From Muribaculaceae bacterium (GTDB lineage Bacteria > Bacteroidota > Bacteroidia > Bacteroidales > Muribaculaceae), in the NCBI GenBank assembly GCA_017619255.1, contig JAFZSS010000079.1, forward strand, positions 1 to 5,655: a DNA stretch of 5,655 nucleotides, read 5' to 3'. The notes beneath the pieces are model-generated. The model saw only the letters and a program-made list of their open reading frames with translations. It made no database searches and had not been told where the DNA came from. Positions 1 through 5,319 of this stretch are shown one piece after another. Made by a program: the position numbers and the translations under genes. Numbering within the stretch: the first letter of the stretch is position 1; each line of letters opens with the position of its first letter.

Positions 1-650
1 ACCAGCGGGTTAGTCGTCGTTTGATAGACTAGGCCGACGCCACCTGTTGCCATCACCGTCACACGCGAGAGGAAGGTATCTACCTCGCCCGTCTCCTGAT
101 TGAGGACGTAGGCGCCATAGCACTCGATGCCGGGGGTGCGGCGCGTCACGATTTTTCCCAAGTGGTGCTGAGTGAGGATTTCCACGGCAAAGTGGTCCTC
201 ATAGATATCGATGTTCGGGTGGTTCTTGACGGTCTCGATGAGAGACACCTGAATCTCGTGGCCGGTGTTGTCGGCGTGATGCAGGATGCGGAACTCGCTG
301 TGACCGCCCTCGCGGTGCAGGTCAAACTCACCTTTCTCGTTCTTGTCGAAGTCCACACCCCAGCCCAGCAGTTCCTGGATCTGGGAGGGAGCCTCGGTAA
401 CAACTTTCTTCACGGCCTCGGGGTCGTTGAGCCAATCGCCCGCCACCATCGTGTCATGGATGTGCTTGTCGAAGTTATCCACCTCGAGGTTGGTCACCGT
501 GGCAACGCCGCCTTGTGCCAGGTCGGTGTTAGCCTCCTCCATCTTGGATTTGCACACGAGGGCAACAGTGCCCGTTTTTGCCACCTTGAGGGCAAAACTC
601 ATACCGGCTACACCCGAGCCGATGACGAGATAATCATATTTGCGTACCAT
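1..650 (-). CDS. nadB: L-aspartate oxidase, N-terminal part (cut by window edge)
   Basis: FAD-dependent enzyme that oxidises L-aspartate to iminoaspartate, the first step of de novo NAD synthesis; iminoaspartate then goes to quinolinate synthase (NadA). It acts in the cytoplasm. The frame is open from an ATG at 648-650 to the window edge, giving 216 full codons of an expected 520-540. Visible are the FAD-binding Rossmann glycines GSGVAG at residues 11-16, LAQGGVA at 44-50, REGGHSEFRILHH at 113-125 and ATGG...VYQTTTNP at 201-215. All match E. coli NadB closely, and Glu114 corresponds to its substrate-binding Glu121. The REGGH and LAQGG motifs favour NadB over the related succinate dehydrogenase and fumarate reductase flavoproteins. 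No other in-frame ATG lies nearby upstream and no Shine-Dalgarno site is seen. It lies 78 bp downstream of upp on the same strand, with a tandem repeat in the gap. The C-terminal catalytic residues are outside the window. Confidence 0.96.
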   Translation of the reverse strand, partial: MVRKYDYLVIGSGVAGMSFALKVAKTGTVALVCKSKMEEANTDLAQGGVATVTNLEVDNFDKHIHDTMVAGDWLNDPEAVKKVVTEAPSQIQELLGWGVDFDKNEKGEFDLHREGGHSEFRILHHADNTGHEIQVSLIETVKNHPNIDIYEDHFAVEILTQHHLGKIVTRRTPGIECYGAYVLNQETGEVDTFLSRVTVMATGGVGLVYQTTTNPL

Positions 651-684
651 GAGTTGTAAGTTTTTCTGATTATTGTTTCCAAAA

Positions 685-718
685 TCTCCGAGGTCTCCGA
701 GGTCTCCGAGATCTCGGA
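685..718. repeat. 9-bp tandem repeat ending in a palindrome, upp-nadB gap
   Basis: Three head-to-tail copies of tctccgagg lie at 685-693, 694-702 and 703-711, the last ending in a instead of g. They are followed by an inverted partial copy (tctcgga, 712-718). The third copy and the inverted copy make a perfect 14-bp palindrome at 705-718. In the transcript of the minus-strand genes, the first TCCGAG can pair with any of three downstream CTCGGA copies. This gives alternative small hairpins between the upp stop and the nadB start. Only four U follow the repeat in that direction, so it is at best a weak terminator or an RNA-processing or stabilising element. The role is unknown. Confidence 0.85.
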
Positions 719-728
719 TTATTCTTTT

Positions 729-1385
729 TTACTCTTTCTCGCCGTAGAGCAAGTCGCCGCAGTCGCCCAAGCCGGGCACGATGTAGCTATGCTCGTTGAG
801 CTCGTCGTCGATGTCACAAGTCCACAGCGTGGTTCGATCCTCGGGCAGATGCTGACGCACTACCTCAATAGCCTTGGGGGTGGCCACCACACTGGCTACA
901 TGGATGTGCTCGGGGTGGCCCTTGGTCACCAGAGCCTGATAAGCGAGCTCCATCGATGAGCCCGTGGCGAGCATCGGGTCAACGATGACCAGCGTCTTAC
1001 CGTCGAGGCGCGGGCTGGCGATATACTCGATGTGAACGACAAAGTCATCGGTCTTGGGGAAGTATTTCCTGTAGGCCGACACAAAGGCGTTGTCGGCGCC
1101 ATCAAAGTAACTTAAGAAGCCCTCATGGAACGGCAGACCTGCACGCAGGATGGTGGAAAGCACGACACGGTCATTCAACACACTGCACTGCTTCACGCCC
1201 AATGGCGTGGTCACGCCCACGGTTTTATACTGGAGTTTCTTTGAAATCTCATAAGCCATGATCTGGCCCAAGCGCTGGATGTTGGTGCGGAAGCGCAAGC
1301 GCTCTTGCTGCAGACTCTTGTCACGGATTTCGCTCATGAATTGTCCAACAAGCGAATTGTTGTCACACAGGTTGATAATCTCCAT
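729..1385 (-). CDS. upp: Uracil phosphoribosyltransferase
   Basis: Converts uracil and PRPP to UMP and pyrophosphate, the cytoplasmic pyrimidine salvage step. The 218-residue product is close to the usual 208-218 of the family. It has the UPRT segment LRAGLPFHEGF at residues 80-90, the PRPP-binding loop VDPMLATGS at 135-143, and the C-terminal uracil-binding signature YIVPGLGDCGDLLYG at 201-215. Compared with the common form (GDAGDR.FG), this one has Cys209 for Ala and Leu212 for Arg. The key Gly207-Asp208 pair is kept, so activity is expected; the variation may simply be normal for Bacteroidetes. The start lies only 6 bp after the ribF stop, so the two genes are probably one operon with coupled translation. 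No promoter of its own was found in the end of ribF. The spacing and the family signatures support the ATG at 1383-1385. Confidence 0.95.
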   Translation of the reverse strand: MEIINLCDNNSLVGQFMSEIRDKSLQQERLRFRTNIQRLGQIMAYEISKKLQYKTVGVTTPLGVKQCSVLNDRVVLSTILRAGLPFHEGFLSYFDGADNAFVSAYRKYFPKTDDFVVHIEYIASPRLDGKTLVIVDPMLATGSSMELAYQALVTKGHPEHIHVASVVATPKAIEVVRQHLPEDRTTLWTCDIDDELNEHSYIVPGLGDCGDLLYGEKE

Positions 1386-1391
1386 TTGTTA

Positions 1392-2333
1392 TTATTGTTT
1401 AGTGGTTAAATATTCGTTTAATATCGCTTTGGCATTGTCGCGGTCCTTGGTCAGTTGACGCTTGAGCTCCTCGAGTCCGCACATCTTGAACTCCAGACGC
1501 AGGAAGCTGATGAACTCCAGCATGATATCCTTGCCATAGATATCGTCATCAAAGTCAAACAAGTTAACCTCGATGCTCAATCGGGTACCGTTATCAAGGG
1601 TGGGACGCCTCCCGATGTTGGTCATACCCTGCAAACACTGTCCGGCAACATGAGCCAGGACGGCATAAGCGCCATTATGCGGCAACAGCAATTCGGGGTT
1701 AATTTCGCCCACATTTGCCGTGGGAAAGCCCAAACCACGCCCATTGCGGAAGCCGTGTACCACCTTGCCTTTCAACATAAAGGGTCGGCCCATACAGTGC
1801 ATGGCATCCACCACCCTGCCGGCGGCGATGAGTCCGCGGACGATGGTAGAACTCACAGGGGCATAGCGACCCAGATACTCGGGGGCCTTGACCAGGGTCA
1901 CTCCCAGGCGCTCGCCATGGCGGCAATAATCCTCAAAAGTCTCCCCCTTGTCGTGTCCGAAGCGGTGGTTATAGCCTGCCACCAGCATACTCATACCGTA
2001 ACGGTCGCGCAGCAGCTCGATGAACTGGGCCGAATCGAGTGCTGCCAACTCGGGCGTGAACTCGAGCGGCAACAACAAATCGGGACCGAGGGCTTCAAGT
2101 TCGGCCAAGCGGTCCTCGAGCGGCATAATCAGTTTGAAGGAAGGATCATTCGATAAGACCTGACGGGGATGACTCAAAAAAGTGATGACCAGCGATTGCT
2201 TGCCTTGAGCGGCAGCCTGCTGCTTGAGGAAATTAACCAGGGTGGCGTGTCCGCGGTGTACTCCGTCAAACATGCCTATTGTTGCGACTGTGCTGCCCAC
2301 AGGCAGGCGGTCGGTTTCGGCCAAAACCCTCAT
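1392..2333 (-). CDS. ribF: Bifunctional riboflavin kinase / FAD synthetase
   Basis: Phosphorylates riboflavin to FMN and adenylylates FMN to FAD; cytoplasmic and normally essential. The 313 residues match the usual length of about 310. The N-terminal nucleotidyltransferase domain has GMFDGVHRGH at 20-29, LEFTPELAALDSAQFIE at 90-106, GYNHRFGHDKGE at 120-131 and the SSTIVR motif at 161-166. The C-terminal riboflavin kinase domain has GRGLGFPTANV at 198-208, GMTNIGRRPT at 236-245, a Glu255 in the place of the catalytic glutamate, and IYG at 265-267. YNHRFG replaces the usual DFRFG; a YDHRFG form is common in Bacteroidetes. The ATG at 2331-2333 gives the normal distance to the GMFDG motif. An AGGA directly touches that ATG, too close to act as a Shine-Dalgarno site. 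A terminator for the preceding gene ends 14 bp upstream, so the source of ribF transcripts is unclear. No FMN riboswitch is visible. Confidence 0.97.
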   Translation of the reverse strand: MRVLAETDRLPVGSTVATIGMFDGVHRGHATLVNFLKQQAAAQGKQSLVITFLSHPRQVLSNDPSFKLIMPLEDRLAELEALGPDLLLPLEFTPELAALDSAQFIELLRDRYGMSMLVAGYNHRFGHDKGETFEDYCRHGERLGVTLVKAPEYLGRYAPVSSTIVRGLIAAGRVVDAMHCMGRPFMLKGKVVHGFRNGRGLGFPTANVGEINPELLLPHNGAYAVLAHVAGQCLQGMTNIGRRPTLDNGTRLSIEVNLFDFDDDIYGKDIMLEFISFLRLEFKMCGLEELKRQLTKDRDNAKAILNEYLTTKQ

Positions 2334-2347
2334 TCCTATATTATTAT

Positions 2348-2374
2348 AAAAAAGTGGATTTCATAAAATCCACT
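2348..2374 (-). terminator. Intrinsic terminator of the short-chain dehydrogenase gene
   Basis: Read on the minus strand, this is a perfect 9-bp stem (AGTGGATTT / AAATCCACT) with a 4-base loop, followed directly by a run of six T and then an AT-rich tract. It begins 12 bp after the dehydrogenase stop codon. Stem arms on the plus strand are 2353-2361 and 2366-2374. In the plus direction it is followed only by a broken T tract, and no plus-strand gene ends here, so it serves the minus strand. It ends only 14 bp before the ribF start, so ribF is either transcribed by readthrough or from a promoter overlapping this site. Confidence 0.88.
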
Positions 2375-2386
2375 CTATTTAACTGA

Positions 2387-3247
2387 TTAGTTGTCAATAT
2401 GCTCCTTAAGGATGCGCATCGTGTCGTTGCACACGCGGATGAACATCTGGCGGTTCTTGAGCATCGTTGATGTCTTCACCTGCCTGTCGGCACCCGAGAA
2501 CAAGTAGCCCGTATCCTTGCTCTCCAGCGCGCGGAAAGTGGGCACCACGCCGGCTTCAGGGCTGGGAATGTTACGGCTCAGGTAATCAGGCACACGGTCC
2601 ATCCAACGCGACATGGCAATTACACTGCTCTTCAACAAGCCGGGATTGACGCAGTTCACCGACACGCGCCGCGTCTTCATCACACTCGACATGTAGATGG
2701 AAAACAAGGTGAGGGCCAACTTGCTTTGGGCATAGGCGCCCCAGGGCGTGAAGTGAGATACGGCAGGGAACTCATAGGGCAATGACACAAAACGCCGCGA
2801 CACGCTGGTCGACAGGATGATGTGTCCTCCTTCCTCGATCAGCGGATAAACTTTCATCGACAGTAGCACCGTGCTCAAGTAATTCACCTGCACAGCGTGC
2901 TCAAAGCCATCGACCGAAATCTCGCTGCGGCGGGGCAATAAACCGGCATTGTTGATCAACGCCGCAACTGGACGGTTCAATGCGCGCAAGCGGCTCACAA
3001 AGTCATTGACCAGATCAAAGGAGTTCAAGTCCAATTGCAGGCAAGAGATATCCTTGTTGCGTGTGAGGGTGCGCAGCTGCGCGGCATAGTTCTCGGCCTT
3101 GGCAATATCGCGGCTTGCCAGCAAGACTGCCTTACCCTGCTCCGCGAGTTTTCGGGTAATCACACTGCCCATGCTGTCGGTAGATCCCGTGACAATATAC
3201 AACGGCTTCATGTCAGCATCCAATGCTTGATTCTTGTCGGTCATCAT
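2387..3247 (-). CDS. Short-chain dehydrogenase/reductase (retinol dehydrogenase/WWOX-like)
   Basis: NAD(P)H-dependent oxidoreductase of the SDR superfamily, 286 residues, probably cytoplasmic; substrate unknown. The Rossmann fold shows TGSTDSMG at residues 20-27, Arg46 after the second strand (suggesting NADP(H) preference), NNAG at 99-102, and a catalytic Asn122, Ser148, Tyr172, Lys176 set (YAQSK). NPG follows at 201-203. The 24-residue Ser-Tyr spacing, longer than the 13 of classical SDRs, fits the retinol dehydrogenase/WWOX/protochlorophyllide reductase-like branch. The glycine-rich loop has Ser25 where TGxxxGxG expects glycine. The frame stays open upstream to an ATG at 3325, but the promoter -7 box at 3283-3291 lies inside that extension, which is basic and unlike the family. 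The start is therefore set at the ATG at 3245-3247; the adjacent ATG at 3242-3244 is equally possible. It appears to be a single-gene unit with its own promoter and terminator, divergent from the esterase gene. Confidence 0.9.
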   Translation of the reverse strand: MMTDKNQALDADMKPLYIVTGSTDSMGSVITRKLAEQGKAVLLASRDIAKAENYAAQLRTLTRNKDISCLQLDLNSFDLVNDFVSRLRALNRPVAALINNAGLLPRRSEISVDGFEHAVQVNYLSTVLLSMKVYPLIEEGGHIILSTSVSRRFVSLPYEFPAVSHFTPWGAYAQSKLALTLFSIYMSSVMKTRRVSVNCVNPGLLKSSVIAMSRWMDRVPDYLSRNIPSPEAGVVPTFRALESKDTGYLFSGADRQVKTSTMLKNRQMFIRVCNDTMRILKEHIDN

Positions 3248-3282
3248 ATCATTTAGTTTTTTGGTTCTTTTCTTTCTAACCT

Positions 3283-3291
3283 GCAAAGATA
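3283..3291 (-). promoter_or_regulatory. Bacteroidetes-type -7 box, dehydrogenase promoter
   Basis: On the minus strand this reads TATCTTTGC, an exact match to the Bacteroidetes -7 consensus TAnnTTTG. It is preceded by GTTTTATA. No good TTTG is found at the -33 position (about 3311-3314), but that element is often weak. Transcription would start near 3275-3278, leaving a leader of roughly 30 bases before the ATG at 3245-3247. Confidence 0.75.
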
Positions 3292-3331
3292 TAAAACTTC
3301 GACTAAAGTCACCCCATTTCATCATAAAAAA

Positions 3332-3364
3332 TGTGCCATTGTGATTGATTTGTTTTATCTTTGC
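3332..3364 (+). promoter_or_regulatory. Bacteroidetes-type promoter of the esterase-psuK-psuG unit
   Basis: The -7 box TATCTTTGC is at 3356-3364, an exact match to TAnnTTTG. A TGTG at 3332-3335, three of four bases of the TTTG -33 element, sits 20 bases upstream, within the known 19-21 spacing. Transcription would start about 3369-3372, leaving a short leader of about 15 bases before the esterase ATG at 3386. No further promoter of this type was found before psuK or psuG, so this one probably serves all three genes. Confidence 0.78.
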
Positions 3365-3385
3365 GGATGAGAAAATTCAAAAACT

Positions 3386-4315
3386 ATGGCAAAGAAAACT
3401 AACAGCTGGCTGGCAGCGGGAGTGGTGCTCCTGATCATTGCAGGATTTATTTGGTTCATGAGGCCTCCCAAGAACATTGACCCCACAGTGAGTCACGGAA
3501 CGCTGGAGCGCATCCCGACGATTGAATCACAATTCCTCCCGCCGAGGGATGTCTCGGTGTGGCTGCCCGATGGGTACAAGATTGGTGACTCGTGTGATGT
3601 GCTATACATGCACGATGGGCAGATGCTGTTCGATGCCGCCACAACATGGAACAACCAGGAATGGCGGGTCGATGAGATGATGGACACACTCATCAAGGAC
3701 GGCAAGATACATCCTTGTATCGTGGTAGCCATCAACAACACCCGAGACCGCCTCAACGAGTATTACCCTGACAAGACATGGAAATACCTTGACGATAATA
3801 AACTCAAGAAAACCGACACCTTGAAACTCAAGGGAGACGCTTATCTGAAATTCATCGTCGAGGAATTGAAACCCTATATTGACGAGCATTACAAGCCGCT
3901 GACCTCGCGTGAACACACCTTTATGATGGGCTCCAGCATGGGCGGGTTGATTTCGCTCTACGCCCTGTGCGAATATCCACAGGTGTTCGGCGGCGTGGCA
4001 TGCCTTTCATCCCACCTGTCGATGGCACATTTGCCTAATGGCTTGGACAATGAAGCATGGGCAACAGGATTTCGCGATTATGTAAGACAACAGCTTCCTG
4101 AGGCCAACGGCAGCCTCATCTACATGGACCACGGCACCAAGGATTTTGATGCCGACTATGGACCCTATCAGGTAGCATTGGACAGTGTCATCACGGCCTT
4201 GGGATGGGACACAAGCCACTATCAAAGCCTCGTGTTCAACGGGGTGGGACACAACGAGAACAGCTGGGCCAAGCGTCTTGACAAACCCCTGATATTCCTT
4301 CTCGGGAAAGAGTAA
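3386..4315 (+). CDS. Membrane-anchored alpha/beta-hydrolase, putative esterase family
   Basis: Serine hydrolase of the putative-esterase (esterase D/Fes/IroE-like, PF00756) group, 309 residues; substrate unknown. Residues 1-8 are short and basic, followed by a hydrophobic segment at about 9-25 with no lipobox cysteine. This suggests an uncleaved N-terminal anchor with the hydrolase domain in the periplasm. In the domain are YMHDGQMLFD at 74-83, the nucleophile elbow GSSMGG at 182-187 with Ser184, an acid candidate in HGTKDFDADY (Asp253 or Asp255), and His289 in GVGHNENSW, the usual GxxHxExxW ending of the family. A complete triad is therefore present. It is 36 bp upstream of psuK on the same strand with no promoter or terminator between, so the two are probably cotranscribed. 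Membrane-anchored relatives include the siderophore esterase IroE, but nothing here points to siderophores. A role in releasing a nucleoside or sugar ester for the downstream pathway is only a guess. Confidence 0.85.
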   Translation: MAKKTNSWLAAGVVLLIIAGFIWFMRPPKNIDPTVSHGTLERIPTIESQFLPPRDVSVWLPDGYKIGDSCDVLYMHDGQMLFDAATTWNNQEWRVDEMMDTLIKDGKIHPCIVVAINNTRDRLNEYYPDKTWKYLDDNKLKKTDTLKLKGDAYLKFIVEELKPYIDEHYKPLTSREHTFMMGSSMGGLISLYALCEYPQVFGGVACLSSHLSMAHLPNGLDNEAWATGFRDYVRQQLPEANGSLIYMDHGTKDFDADYGPYQVALDSVITALGWDTSHYQSLVFNGVGHNENSWAKRLDKPLIFLLGKE

Positions 4316-4351
4316 GGCAGTCGGGCGCACGAAAAAAATATCTATCACAAG

Positions 4352-5245
4352 ATGGACGGATTTGTAACAGTAATCGGAGGCGTGAACATGGACATCTCGG
4401 CGGCTTTGACGGCACCGTTTGTCCCTGCCGACTCGGTGCCTGGACAGGTTACGCTGGGCTGTGGAGGCGTGGCACGCAACATTGCCCATAACCTTCGGCT
4501 CTTGGGCCACGAGGTCAGGTTTGTGAGCGTGTTCGGAGGCGAGACCTTCGGCGAGATGTGCTGGCGTGAGTGCCAGGCCATCGGGCTTGACCTATCGCTA
4601 AGCGAGCGCTGTGAGGGCATGCGTAACGGCCTATATCTGTGCGTCAACGACCAGACGGGCGACATGATTGCCGCCGTGGCCGACACCGATATCATATCAA
4701 GTCTCACGCCCGACTTTCTGGAGGCGCGCCTTGATGTACTCAACAACTCGGCACTCGTGATTGCCGATACCAACATATCCATCCAAGCGTTACAGTATCT
4801 CATCGACCACTGCACAGCACCGCTCATGGTCGACACCGTGAGCACAGCCAAGGCTCCCCGCGTCATCAAGGCGTTGCAGCAAAGCCAGACGAAGCGCCTG
4901 CACACTCTGAAACTCAACATGCAGGAGGCGCAAGCAGTCACCCATTGCATCACTGCCAAAGAAGCGGCCAACAGCCTGACAGCCATGGGGGTAGAGCAAG
5001 TCTTTATCACACTGGGCGCCGACGGCGTGTATTGCAGTGACGGCACACGCCACGAGCACTACAGCGCCATTCCCTCCCGCATCATCAACACCACTGGAGC
5101 AGGCGATGCGTTCATCGCTGGCGTGGCTCATGCACAGTTGTGCCACACGCCCTTCCCTGACTGCGCCCTGATGGGCCTCAAAGCCGCCCATGTCACCTTG
5201 CTCTCTCCTCAAACCGTCAACCCCGACATAGCTCTAATTAGTTAG
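4352..5245 (+). CDS. psuK: Pseudouridine kinase (PfkB family)
   Basis: Phosphorylates pseudouridine to pseudouridine 5'-phosphate with ATP, in the cytoplasm; the product is the substrate of PsuG, encoded next. The 297 residues are typical of PfkB sugar kinases and slightly shorter than E. coli PsuK (about 313). Seen are GGVNMDI at 9-15, the glycine-rich GCGGVARNIAHNL at 36-48, ADTNIS at 138-143, VDTVSTAK at 160-167, HTLKLN at 184-189, and the PfkB signature NTTGAGDAF at 246-254 with catalytic base Asp252. These track E. coli PsuK (ADCNIS, VDPVSAWK, HTLKPN, NVTGAGDA) better than ribokinase or adenosine kinase, and the psuG neighbour settles the assignment. The leader is A-rich (a run of seven A) without a Shine-Dalgarno site. 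The last codons and the stop lie within a heptamer repeat, so the C-terminal residues may be repeat-derived. Confidence 0.9.
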   Translation: MDGFVTVIGGVNMDISAALTAPFVPADSVPGQVTLGCGGVARNIAHNLRLLGHEVRFVSVFGGETFGEMCWRECQAIGLDLSLSERCEGMRNGLYLCVNDQTGDMIAAVADTDIISSLTPDFLEARLDVLNNSALVIADTNISIQALQYLIDHCTAPLMVDTVSTAKAPRVIKALQQSQTKRLHTLKLNMQEAQAVTHCITAKEAANSLTAMGVEQVFITLGADGVYCSDGTRHEHYSAIPSRIINTTGAGDAFIAGVAHAQLCHTPFPDCALMGLKAAHVTLLSPQTVNPDIALIS

Positions 5246-5269
5246 GAATTAGGAGTGAGGAGTGAGAAG
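5242..5269 (+). repeat. Heptamer tandem array 1 (TTAGGAG type)
   Basis: Four head-to-tail 7-base units: ttaggaa, ttaggag, tgaggag and tgagaag. The psuK stop codon (TAG, 5243-5245) lies inside the first unit. The units have diverged step by step, as expected of an old tandem expansion. Similar heptads occur, from memory, between genes in some Bacteroidales. The function is unknown. Confidence 0.85.
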
Positions 5270-5281
5270 TTGCCCATCTAG

Positions 5282-5316
5282 GGACTAAAAACTAAGGACT
5301 AGAAACTAAGGACTAA
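5282..5316 (+). repeat. Heptamer tandem array 2 (GGACTAA/AAACTAA), carries psuG Shine-Dalgarno
   Basis: Five 7-base units alternate as ggactaa, aaactaa, ggactag, aaactaa, ggactaa, making a 14-base higher-order repeat. The junction of the last two units gives AAGGA at 5308-5312, seven bases before the psuG ATG at 5320. This is a good Shine-Dalgarno site in a genome whose other leaders lack one. The same AAGGA occurs 14 bases earlier (5294-5298). TTAGTT at the end of psuK (5238-5243) can pair with AACTAA in this array (5290-5295 or 5304-5309), so a weak stem between the arrays is possible. Confidence 0.85.
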
Positions 5317-5319
5317 AAT

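Noticed and set aside
162..659. Open frame of 165 codons on the plus strand
   Set aside because: It lies antisense to nadB, whose frame shows family motifs throughout; its own translation resembles no family and is a by-product of nadB codon use.
1386..1391. Search for a separate upp promoter or FMN riboswitch near ribF/upp
   Set aside because: The gap is 6 bp and no TAnnTTTG box is visible in the end of ribF; the ribF leader is far too short for a riboswitch.
1455..2156. Open frame of 233 codons on the plus strand
   Set aside because: It is fully antisense to ribF, which has both domains and all motifs intact; no promoter or recognisable domain supports it.
3248..3325. 26-residue N-terminal extension of the dehydrogenase
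   Set aside because: It contains the gene's own promoter -7 box and does not resemble SDR N-termini; the start at 3245-3247 fits better.
3367..3402. Tiny upstream reading frame (11 codons plus stop) overlapping the esterase start
   Set aside because: Its ATG lies between the -7 box and the expected transcription start, so it is probably not in the mRNA.
3602..3916. Minus-strand open frame of 104 codons inside the esterase gene
   Set aside because: The hydrophobic stretches are the reverse reading of the esterase; no supporting signal.
4345..5046. Open frame of 233 codons on the minus strand
   Set aside because: It is antisense to psuK, low-complexity in Ser/Ala/Arg/Thr, and has no promoter or family match.
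5242..5316. Possible CRISPR-like or phase-variation invertible repeats
   Set aside because: The units are 7 bases, head-to-tail without spacers, and there are no long inverted repeats or recombinase gene; they are simple tandem repeats.
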